From: an uncultured Acidimicrobium sp.
Lineage (GTDB): Bacteria; Actinomycetota; Acidimicrobiia; Acidimicrobiales; Ilumatobacteraceae
Length of the DNA stretch: 49,923 nt
Reading direction: 5' to 3'
NCBI GenBank assembly: GCA_903895515.1
Contig: CAITUB010000008.1
Location: 1-49,923 of the forward strand
Part shown: positions 43,256-49,923 of the stretch, piece after piece
How the letters are laid out: each line of letters opens with the position of its first letter
Numbering within the stretch: the first letter of the stretch is position 1
Program-made: the position numbers and the translations under genes
The notes under the pieces: generated by a model
What the model saw: the letters and a program-made list of their open reading frames with translations, nothing else
What the model was told of the DNA's origin: nothing
Databases searched by the model: none

Positions 43256-44363
43256 CTTAACCACACAACTCAAGGGCGGGCTTGACGCGCCAATTTGTTT
43301 GACATGGGAACTCACCTATGCATGCAACTTGCAATGCATCCATTGTTTGTCCAGTAGCGGTCGTCGCGACCCGCGAGAGCTTGACACTGATCAAGTGAAG
43401 AACGTTCTTGACCAGTTACGCGACTTGCAAGTGTTCTACATCAACATCGGTGGCGGCGAGCCAATGATTCGCAAAGACTTCTTCGAGATTCTTGAACATG
43501 CCGAGCACAACAACATTGGCGTGAAGTTTTCCACCAACGGCACTTACATCACTGCAGAAAATGCGAAGCGCCTTGCTTCCATGAACTACCTCGATATTCA
43601 AATCAGCATGGACGGCGTCGACCGTGCAACAAATGACGCCGTGCGCGGTGAAGGTTCGTTTGACACATCTATTGCTGCCATGAACCACTTGCGTGATGCA
43701 AACTTTGGACCGTTCAAAATTTCCGTAGTGATGACCCGACACAACGTTGATCAGCTCGATGCTTTCAAGCAACTTGCCGATAGCTACGGCGCGCAACTGC
43801 GTATCACGCGCTTGCGTCCTGCCGGTCGTGGTGCAGATACATGGAATGAATTGCACCCAACTCAGGCACAGCAACGACAGATCTACAACTGGCTTATTGC
43901 ACATGGCGACAACGTGCTTACTGGCGACTCGTTTTTCCATCTCAATGCATTTGGTGAATCGCTTCCAGGTTTGAACTTATGTGGCGCTGGTCGCGTGGTG
44001 TGCCTCATCGACCCAATTGGCGATGTGTATGCATGCCCGTTTGTGATTCACGATCAATTCAAAGCAGGTTCGGTTCACGATGCGGGCGGCTTTGCGAACG
44101 TGTGGCGCAACAGCGATCTATTCCTCTCGCTACGCGAACCAGAGTCGGAAGGTGCATGCACATCGTGTGGCAACTATGACTCATGCCAAGGCGGTTGCAT
44201 GGCGGCAAAGTTCTTTACTGGCTTGCCACTCGATGGCCCAGACCCAGAATGTGTAATAGGCGCAGGCGAATCCTTGCTGAAGAACGCAACCGTGACCCTC
44301 ATTCCAAAACCGAGCATGGACCATTCGCGTAAAGTTTCGGTAACTATTGGGGGAAACAAGTAA
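43242..44363 (+). CDS. mftC: Mycofactocin radical SAM maturase
   Basis: A 373-residue radical SAM/SPASM enzyme that oxidatively decarboxylates the precursor's C-terminal Tyr and crosslinks it to Val. The [4Fe-4S] motif is CNLQCIHC (C28, C32, C35 from the GTG at 43242), the GGGEPMIRKDFFEI segment follows, and auxiliary-cluster Cys are in CGAGRVVCLIDPIGDVYACPF, CTSCGNYDSCQGGC and DPEC. The GTG at 43242 gives SVSNLTTQLKGGLDAPICLTWE at the N-terminus, the usual form. It overlaps mftB by 14 bp and its TAA touches the plsY start. Confidence 0.95.
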   Translation: MSVSNLTTQLKGGLDAPICLTWELTYACNLQCIHCLSSSGRRDPRELDTDQVKNVLDQLRDLQVFYINIGGGEPMIRKDFFEILEHAEHNNIGVKFSTNGTYITAENAKRLASMNYLDIQISMDGVDRATNDAVRGEGSFDTSIAAMNHLRDANFGPFKISVVMTRHNVDQLDAFKQLADSYGAQLRITRLRPAGRGADTWNELHPTQAQQRQIYNWLIAHGDNVLTGDSFFHLNAFGESLPGLNLCGAGRVVCLIDPIGDVYACPFVIHDQFKAGSVHDAGGFANVWRNSDLFLSLREPESEGACTSCGNYDSCQGGCMAAKFFTGLPLDGPDPECVIGAGESLLKNATVTLIPKPSMDHSRKVSVTIGGNK

Positions 44364-45001
44364 TGGACTTTTCATTGAACGGCGTTGAGCCGATTTATGT
44401 AGCGGGCGCAATTATCGTGTCCTACTTTCTCGGCACTATTCCAAGCGCGCTCATCGTTGCTAAGCGCGGCGGTGTTGATGTAACCGCAGAAGGATCTGGT
44501 AACCCTGGAACGTCAAACGTGGTTCGCCTTCTTGGTTGGAAGTACGGCCTCGTGGTGTTTGTATCCGATGTATTGAAGGGTTCTGCCTCGGTTGGTATTG
44601 CGTACTACCTCACACATCACTTCGGTGATGGTCTTAACGTTTCATACTTGGCGTATGCATGCGCATACGCAGCGGTGCTTGGTCACACGTTCCCCGTCAC
44701 TCGTGGTTTCCACGGCGGTAAAGGCGTGGCAACAGGTGGCGGGACCATGTTCGTGCTGTACCCAGTAATGAGTGCAGTGTTGTGCACCTCGTGGTTCGTA
44801 TTGCGCAAACTCACTGGCAAGTCTGCACTTGCTTCACTCATCATCACCATCGCAGTACCTGTGTATGTCATTGCCACTGTTGGATTCGGCGAACCAGACT
44901 CGTGGCAAATTGCTGCCGTACTTGGACTCGTTGGCATGATCATCATTCGTCACCTGCCAAACATTCGACGCATGCGCGCGAACGAGGAACTCGCCGCGTA
45001 A
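44363..45001 (+). CDS. plsY: Glycerol-3-phosphate acyltransferase PlsY-like protein
   Basis: A 212-residue integral membrane protein with about five helices. Family motifs are IPSALIVAKRGGVDVTAEGSGNPGTSNVVR, GHTFPVTRGFHGGKGVATGGG and a C-terminal IIIRHLPNIRR. PlsY acylates glycerol 3-phosphate from acyl phosphate to start phospholipid synthesis. Here it sits inside the mycofactocin cluster, its ATG overlapping the mftC stop by one base, so it is in that transcript. Whether it serves lipid synthesis or a cluster-specific membrane acylation is unknown. Confidence 0.9.
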   Translation: MDFSLNGVEPIYVAGAIIVSYFLGTIPSALIVAKRGGVDVTAEGSGNPGTSNVVRLLGWKYGLVVFVSDVLKGSASVGIAYYLTHHFGDGLNVSYLAYACAYAAVLGHTFPVTRGFHGGKGVATGGGTMFVLYPVMSAVLCTSWFVLRKLTGKSALASLIITIAVPVYVIATVGFGEPDSWQIAAVLGLVGMIIIRHLPNIRRMRANEELAA

Positions 45002-45022
45002 ATTGCTCGCGCTTCCACCAAT

Positions 45023-45637
45023 ATGATTTCACTCATCAATGAGTTCTTTAACGGACTCAAGGATTTTTCTGATTCCTATTGGTTTTACGTCATTATCTTT
45101 GTTATCGCGGTGCTCGATTCCGTGATTCCAATCGTGCCCAGCGAAACATTGGTCATCATTGGTGGAGTTAGCGCTGGTTCGGGTTCGCTATCACTTGGAA
45201 TCGTTCTGTTATGTGCAGCGACTGGTGCATTTATTGGCGACCATGTTTCATACGAAATTGGGAAAAAGGCGAGCGCATTTGTTACCCGTCGTTATGAACG
45301 AACCGAAAAGGGCGCAAAGCGACTCAACGCAGTTATTCACCACATCAATGAACGTGGTGGATTACTGCTTGTGACTGCTCGCTTTATTCCAGGCGGGCGA
45401 ACGATCTTGACCCTGACCTGCGGTATTACCCACCAACGCCAACGATGGTTTTCGGGTTGGATTGCCGTCGCCACCATTATTTGGGCAACATATGCATCGT
45501 TGCTTGGGTTTATCGGCGGAAAGACATTTGCCGACAATCACACGCTGGCCTTTACCTTCGCTTTTGGTTGCGCCATTGGAGTTACGGGTGTGATTGAACT
45601 TGCGCGTTTCATTTTGAAAAAACGCAAGTCACAATAA
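45023..45637 (+). CDS. DedA-family membrane protein
   Basis: A 204-residue DedA/SNARE-associated membrane protein. It has the reentrant regions with VIPIVPSETLVIIGG and the FIGDHVSYEIGKK segment, the RHG..-like block is TARFIPGGRTILTLTCGI, and a C-terminal hydrophobic hairpin ends with basic LKKRKSQ. DedA proteins are linked to undecaprenyl-phosphate or phospholipid flipping and membrane potential. It lies between plsY (21-bp gap) and mftE (3-bp gap). Confidence 0.9.
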   Translation: MISLINEFFNGLKDFSDSYWFYVIIFVIAVLDSVIPIVPSETLVIIGGVSAGSGSLSLGIVLLCAATGAFIGDHVSYEIGKKASAFVTRRYERTEKGAKRLNAVIHHINERGGLLLVTARFIPGGRTILTLTCGITHQRQRWFSGWIAVATIIWATYASLLGFIGGKTFADNHTLAFTFAFGCAIGVTGVIELARFILKKRKSQ

Positions 45638-45640
45638 GGC

Positions 45641-46318
45641 ATGCCCAGTTCGCCAACGTGGCCTGAAATTCCACGCAATGCATGTGTCGTCATTCCCGTT
45701 GGCTCTTTCGAACAACACGGTCCGCACTTACCGCTCGACACTGATACACAAATTGCAGTGCACCTGTGTACCGCTGCCACAAAAGGCATCAACCACGTCG
45801 TTATTGCCCCACCGCTGTCAATTACCGCAAGCGGCGAGCACGCAGGATTTCCAGGCACTATTTCTATTGGCACCGAAGCTCTCACCACAGTGATCGTTGA
45901 GCTAGTTCGATCTTGTGATTGGGCAAGTGGCGTGATCTTGGTGCATGGTCACGGTGGAAACTTGGCAGCCGTACAACGAGCAAATACGTTGTTGCATTCT
46001 GAGCAACGCAACATCGCTAGTTGGTGGCCACGCATTCAAGGAGCCGATGCCCATGCCGGACACACGGAGACCTCGCTTATGTTGGCAATTGATCCGCGCT
46101 TAGTTCGTGCCGACAAATTGAACGTGGGCAATGTGCAGCCGATGAGCGAAGTGCAACATGACTTGCAAACACAGGGAGTGAAAGCAGTGAGTGAAAATGG
46201 AATTCTTGGGGACGCTCGCATGGCAACCGCAGAACATGGCGAACAGTTGCTAGCAATGCTCACCGAAGACCTGCGCGCATTCATTCACGCCACTTGCACG
46301 CAATGGAACACTGCGTGA
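45641..46318 (+). CDS. mftE: Mycofactocin peptidase, creatininase family
   Basis: A 225-residue creatinine amidohydrolase-family metalloprotein that in mycofactocin synthesis releases the C-terminal dipeptide from modified MftA. The metal site is IPVGSFEQHGPHLPLDTD with Glu, His and Asp, plus VLVHGHGGN and DAHAGHTETSLML. Start ATG at 45641. The stop GTGA overlaps the next start. Confidence 0.93.
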   Translation: MPSSPTWPEIPRNACVVIPVGSFEQHGPHLPLDTDTQIAVHLCTAATKGINHVVIAPPLSITASGEHAGFPGTISIGTEALTTVIVELVRSCDWASGVILVHGHGGNLAAVQRANTLLHSEQRNIASWWPRIQGADAHAGHTETSLMLAIDPRLVRADKLNVGNVQPMSEVQHDLQTQGVKAVSENGILGDARMATAEHGEQLLAMLTEDLRAFIHATCTQWNTA

Positions 46319-47709
46319 CAAGCACTGTTCGCTTCATCGCCGACAGTTCGTGGCGTCGGCCAGCAAACGGAAATGTTGTTCTTGCCGGTTCGCCACTGAA
46401 GTTGTTTTCCCTTTCGCAAGCCGGTCAGGCAATTGCCGAATGCATTGAGCGTGCACAGACTCTTCCTGTAGGTCATGAAGTCCTCACTGAACGATTGCTT
46501 GATGCTGGAGCAATTCACCCAGTTCCAAGCACAGTCGATTCTGCTCGCTTTGTGCTCAACACCGTTACTGCAGTTATTCCTGCCTGCATTCGCACTGCTC
46601 AAGAAGCAGAATCACTGCAGTCGCTCGTTACCTCATGCTCAGCACTGCATGGTGTTGTCGTCGTCGATGACTGCTCGCCACATGCACTTCCCAATCTTGG
46701 TGCGGCACGGGTAATCCGTCTCGAAAAGAACAGTGGACCCGCTGCCGCGCGCAATGCAGGTTTGGCGGTGGTTGATACTCAATTCATTGCCTATATCGAT
46801 GTCGATGTGGCGATTTCCTCCGACACCATTTCGACACTGCTGCCCTATTTCGCAGACGACAAAGTCGCACTCGTTGCACCCCGTGTGAAATCCCCCACAA
46901 CTGCAACCGTTCTTGGGGAATACGAAGCCGTCGCAAGTGTGCTCGACATGGGCGAAACCGAGGCTCGCGTGCGTGCTGGAACTCGCGTCAGTTACGTACC
47001 GTCTGCAATGTGGTTGTGTCGAACTGCATCGCTGCGCTCTATTTCTGGTTTTTCTGATTCACTTCGCTCTGGCGAAGACGTCGACGTGGTGTGGCGCCTC
47101 AACGATGCAGGATGGCGATGTCGCTACCAGCCACAAGCAGAGTGTTCGCATTTGCCTCGCACAACATTGCAGCAGTTCGCGCGACAACGCATGTCGTATG
47201 GAGAATCAGCTGCACCGCTCGCCAAACGACACACAGGGAAACTTGCGCCAGCAAAATTCAATGTGTGGCAAGCATCAACATGGCTCTTAGTTCTGCTCGG
47301 CATGCCATTCATTGCACTTGGAGTTGCAATTGTGGCTTCTGTATCAACTGCAAAGAAACTGAGAAGGTTTCCACAACTGCGTGATGAGAGTTTCCGCATC
47401 GCTCTGCATGGAACAGTACAAAGTGCTCAGACTGCTGCGAGCGCCATCAACCGCGTGTGGTGGCCAATTGCATTTGCGCTTGCATTATTTTCACAGCGAT
47501 TACGAGTGCTGTTCGTAGCTGCAGCACTCGCGCCTGCCGTGTACGAATGGTGGACCAAGCGACCACATCTCGATGTCGTACGTTTTGTGCTCATCAAAAT
47601 GTTGGACAACACCGCTTACGGAGCTGGCGTGTGGAAAGGCGTGATTGCTTCGCGAAATGTCGCGCCGCTTATTCCTACAGTGAAGAAGTCTGTAACGAAC
47701 GAGGAGTGA
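46315..47709 (+). CDS. mftF: Mycofactocin glycosyltransferase
   Basis: A 464-residue family 2 glycosyltransferase. An N-terminal PqqD-like region (GNVVLAGSPLKLFSLSQAG) precedes the GT-A domain with VIPACIRTAQE, VVVDDCSPH, NSGPAAARNAG, the DVDV metal motif, MWLCRTASL and the GEDVDVVWRL catalytic region. Hydrophobic segments and a long C-terminal helical part (after residue 320) tether it to the membrane. In studied systems it adds beta-1,4-glucose units to the cofactor. Start chosen is the GTG at 46315 overlapping the mftE stop; ATGs at 46294 and 46303 are alternatives. Overlaps the convergent DUF4395 gene by 35 bp. Confidence 0.93.
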   Translation: MTSTVRFIADSSWRRPANGNVVLAGSPLKLFSLSQAGQAIAECIERAQTLPVGHEVLTERLLDAGAIHPVPSTVDSARFVLNTVTAVIPACIRTAQEAESLQSLVTSCSALHGVVVVDDCSPHALPNLGAARVIRLEKNSGPAAARNAGLAVVDTQFIAYIDVDVAISSDTISTLLPYFADDKVALVAPRVKSPTTATVLGEYEAVASVLDMGETEARVRAGTRVSYVPSAMWLCRTASLRSISGFSDSLRSGEDVDVVWRLNDAGWRCRYQPQAECSHLPRTTLQQFARQRMSYGESAAPLAKRHTGKLAPAKFNVWQASTWLLVLLGMPFIALGVAIVASVSTAKKLRRFPQLRDESFRIALHGTVQSAQTAASAINRVWWPIAFALALFSQRLRVLFVAAALAPAVYEWWTKRPHLDVVRFVLIKMLDNTAYGAGVWKGVIASRNVAPLIPTVKKSVTNEE

Positions 47710-48172
47710 AGTTATTGCATTCCTCACACACTTCTTGAGGAATAACACCAAATTTCATTAAATATCCAAATGCAATGCAACCGAGGCACACGGCAAATGC
47801 GCTTTCCAGAAACGCTGCGACAACGAGTGCTGCAATGACAAGTTGCGAAGCACCGAATGCACCTGTGATGTACAACACAGATGCGGTAATGGTGAATGCT
47901 GCTCCAACACCTTGAGCAAATCGTTTTGGTGGACCAGGAACAAATCGATGCTGGAGTGAAAGCTTCGGCGTAATCACCTGTGTTGCCAATCGACCAAGTG
48001 GGCTAAATGTTGGGCCGGCCAGCACGCGAGCAATGAACCCATAAGTCAACGGAACAAGAATCCAGCCATTGCCAGTGATCGCAAACGCGATGCCCATGAG
48101 AACTGCACCACCAGCAACGATGCGAGCCGATGTCTCATTCACAGGGTTTGGGAAACTGAAGATTTTCGCCAT
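47675..48172 (-). CDS. DUF4395 membrane protein
   Basis: A 165-residue membrane protein with about four helices and the DUF4395 start FSFPNPVNETSARIVAGG and middle GPTFSPLGRL. The C-terminal part has CLGCIAFGYLMK and CEEC, two Cys pairs that could be redox-active. DUF4395 often accompanies rhodanese or thioredoxin genes; none is adjacent here. ATG at 48172. Function unknown. Confidence 0.85.
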   Translation of the reverse strand: MAKIFSFPNPVNETSARIVAGGAVLMGIAFAITGNGWILVPLTYGFIARVLAGPTFSPLGRLATQVITPKLSLQHRFVPGPPKRFAQGVGAAFTITASVLYITGAFGASQLVIAALVVAAFLESAFAVCLGCIAFGYLMKFGVIPQEVCEECNNFTPRSLQTSSL

Positions 48173-48232
48173 TCCATAAGCCTAAAGGTCAATTGTTGAC
48201 TTAACAAGTCGGCTTTTAACCGGTTGCCCGCG

Positions 48233-49216
48233 ATGCCCGAAAACAGTCAGATACCGTCAAGTGCAATGACTTTGTGCCTCACCGTGAATCGCCAAGCTTG
48301 GCTCGATCACGTTCGACTTACCGCTTCCCAGCACGGCACCACCCTGCCCGTAGTGAAGGGCAACGGCTACGGGTTTGGTCGCCCAATTCTGTTCGAACAG
48401 ACAGCACATCTTGCTGAGCATGTTGCAGTGGGAAACGTCTATGAAGCCACAGATGTTCCCGCATCGCTTTCTCCTGTTGTGCTCACACCTGTTGGCTCAC
48501 ATATTCCACATTCGCTCCCAACACGCTCAGTACTCACTGTTGGATCGCTCGATCACGTTGCATCGCTTCGCTCACACAATTGGCAAGGCAGTGTGCTCAT
48601 CAAGTTGCAGTCCACCATGCAACGCTTTGGCGTTTCCGGAGGCGACCTGGCTGCACTTCGTTCTGCATGCGAGCAGGCATCGCTCAATGTTGTTGGCTAT
48701 TCAATACACCCTCCACTAAATAACAATGGACAAGACCGCAGTGGCGAAGTGTCGTGTTGGCTAGAACTGTTAACCGATAATTTGCCAATTCACGTCAGTC
48801 ACCTCACTGCTGAGCAAATTGGTCTGTTGCGATCACAGTTTCCGAAGCGCACGTTTATTTCACGCATCGGAACGGCATTGTGGCTAGGTGACAAATCCAT
48901 GATGAAACTGACGGCCGAAGTACTCGACGTTCATCAAGTTGATGGTGGAACAGCTGGTTACCGATCAATCGCACTTCCTGGATCTGGACATCTCGTCATT
49001 GTCGGTGCAGGATCGGCGCACGGAGTAAGTGAAATTGTGGGGGTAGGAAGTCCGTTTCATTTTGCACAGCAACGCATTGCACTTGTTGAACCACCACACA
49101 TGCACAGCAGCATGCTGTTCTTTCCTGCAGGTCAAACCGTTCCGCGCATTGGCGATCAAGTTGACGTTCAGCAACCACTCACCCGCGTAAGCGCTGACAC
49201 CATTTCGTGGGAATAA
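48233..49216 (+). CDS. Alanine racemase-like PLP fold-III protein
   Basis: A 327-residue protein of the alanine racemase/fold-III type. The PLP Lys is in LPVVKGNGYGFG, and MQRFGVSG is typical of the barrel. The usual C-terminal region with the second catalytic Tyr (VGYGDG-like) reads IVGAGSAHGV instead, so the Tyr seems missing. The chain is about 40 residues shorter than typical Alr. A role in a racemization-like step, or binding PLP only, is open. ATG at 48233 chosen; TTG at 48224 and ATG at 48266 (MTLCLTVNRQAW) are alternatives. The next gene overlaps by 10 bp. Confidence 0.8.
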   Translation: MPENSQIPSSAMTLCLTVNRQAWLDHVRLTASQHGTTLPVVKGNGYGFGRPILFEQTAHLAEHVAVGNVYEATDVPASLSPVVLTPVGSHIPHSLPTRSVLTVGSLDHVASLRSHNWQGSVLIKLQSTMQRFGVSGGDLAALRSACEQASLNVVGYSIHPPLNNNGQDRSGEVSCWLELLTDNLPIHVSHLTAEQIGLLRSQFPKRTFISRIGTALWLGDKSMMKLTAEVLDVHQVDGGTAGYRSIALPGSGHLVIVGAGSAHGVSEIVGVGSPFHFAQQRIALVEPPHMHSSMLFFPAGQTVPRIGDQVDVQQPLTRVSADTISWE

Positions 49217-49923
49217 CAAGCAACACAATTCGTCCACCTCGAATTCCGAGTTTGGACGTCACTCGCGCCATAGCTCTCGTTGGCGTGGTGATCATGAACT
49301 ATCACGCCTACCTCAACACAGACAAGGCGTTTTACCCTCCGCATCCATCGTTTGCCGAGCGAGTGTTTAATCCACTATCTGGAATTCTGACCACTCGGTT
49401 TGCAGCAACATTTGTGCTCGTTGCAGGAATTGGCATTGCGCTTTTGGTGCAATCAGCAGTTCAGTCGGGAAACAGCGAACTTATCCACGCCACACAAATG
49501 AAGTTGGCTCGTCGGGGATTGTTTCTGTATGTCGTTGGCGCGGCTGTGCAGTGGATATGGCCGGGAACCATCCTGTTCTATTACGGCGCTTTCTTCCTCA
49601 TTTCAGCGGTTATTTGCACATGGTCAAACCGCAGCCTCATTGCTGTCTCGGCAATATCAATTGCAGTTTCAACCGGACTTTCCGCTTGGCGTGGATACCA
49701 GTTCTTTCAGGGCAACTTCACGCAGTGGCTGTCACCCACCCCCAATTCCCCGCGAAATCTATTGATTCGAACGTTTGTTGATTACACGCATCCAGTTTTC
49801 CCGTGGATCACATTCATCTGCGCCGGAATCATTCTGGGACGCAACATTCATCGGCTCGCACAATTACGCACACGCATCATGGTGTGGTCCGGTATCACGC
49901 TGTTTATCACCTTTGTTTTTCGT
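49207..49923 (+). CDS. Membrane acyltransferase-like protein (DUF418/HGSNAT-like), 3' truncated
   Basis: An open frame from GTG at 49207 through the window end, 239 residues so far. It starts RIPSLDVTRAIALVGVVIMNYH, the signature of the heparan-glucosaminide N-acetyltransferase/DUF1624-DUF418 superfamily, with helices near residues 18-34, 65-81, 101-120 and later, and a HPVFPWITFICAGIILGR segment. These proteins move acyl groups across the membrane or onto extracytoplasmic sugars. It overlaps the racemase-like gene by 10 bp, so the two are coupled. The C-terminal part is beyond the window. Confidence 0.75.
   Translation, partial: MGITSNTIRPPRIPSLDVTRAIALVGVVIMNYHAYLNTDKAFYPPHPSFAERVFNPLSGILTTRFAATFVLVAGIGIALLVQSAVQSGNSELIHATQMKLARRGLFLYVVGAAVQWIWPGTILFYYGAFFLISAVICTWSNRSLIAVSAISIAVSTGLSAWRGYQFFQGNFTQWLSPTPNSPRNLLIRTFVDYTHPVFPWITFICAGIILGRNIHRLAQLRTRIMVWSGITLFITFVFR

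Noticed and set aside
44363..45001. A diverged mftD between mftC and mftE
   Set aside because: The product is a clear multi-helix PlsY-like membrane protein with its glycine-rich motifs, not an FMN-binding TIM barrel.
1..49923. CRISPR arrays, insertion sequences, tRNA genes
   Set aside because: I looked in the gaps on both strands and saw no regularly spaced repeats, transposase-like ORFs or cloverleaf-forming sequences; gaps are mostly too short. A covariance-model scan was not possible.

Overview
The window is a gene-dense stretch (no intergenic gap above about 125 bp) of a bacterial chromosome of roughly balanced base composition. It most likely comes from an actinobacterium of the Acidimicrobiia/Ilumatobacter-like type. 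Reasons: a mycofactocin locus, two small deazaflavin (F420)-type flavin-fold proteins, many GTG/TTG starts, a DUF4916 NUDIX-like protein, acyl-CoA dehydrogenases and an LCP cell-wall enzyme. The taxonomic call is inference. I see no tRNA, rRNA, CRISPR array, insertion sequence or phage module.

Left end (1-1136): the first ~640 bases are visibly GC-richer, carry triplet repeats and encode a glycine-run membrane-anchored protein unlike anything else in the window. At ~640-710 they abut a class III nucleotide cyclase lacking its 5' part. A chimeric contig end or a recent insertion is the simplest reading.

1144-9762: a ChlI/MoxR-type AAA+ ATPase, an SDR, a 1-Cys peroxiredoxin with the best promoter and ribosome site in the window, an ABC transporter of the MacB/LolCDE type (ATPase plus a double-FtsX permease) followed by a PPOX-fold protein, a Nei-like glycosylase without the usual N-terminal proline, an unknown 96-aa protein and a degenerate NUDIX protein.

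9858-24372: DoxX-like protein, 2OG-Fe(II) oxygenase, three MFS transporters, acyl-CoA dehydrogenase, Ddn-like protein, SDR, inorganic pyrophosphatase, EngB GTPase, Gfo/Idh/MocA oxidoreductase, a fourth MFS exporter with a PhnA/YjdM protein, a thioesterase and a GH3 glycosidase.

24384-34450: alpha/beta hydrolase preceded by a perfect 11-bp inverted repeat, a frameshifted SDR, the threonine-to-glycine pair tdh-kbl, an SRPBCC protein, a fatty acid desaturase, an acyl-CoA dehydrogenase, an OafA-like acyltransferase with SGNH domain and a fifth MFS transporter.

34468-41572: cysS and valS head to head, an LCP enzyme overlapping valS, and a MoxR-VWA pair.

41585-47709, the most distinctive part: an NDMA-dependent (mycofactocin-type) alcohol dehydrogenase diverges from mftA (49-aa precursor), mftB, mftC, plsY, dedA, mftE and mftF. 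The peptide redox-cofactor genes and a cofactor-using dehydrogenase thus share one locus. mftD, normally found with these genes, is absent from the window, and two membrane-lipid/transport genes sit where it would often be.

Right end: a DUF4395 membrane protein, an alanine racemase-like protein with an altered second catalytic motif, and a membrane acyltransferase-like gene running off the window.
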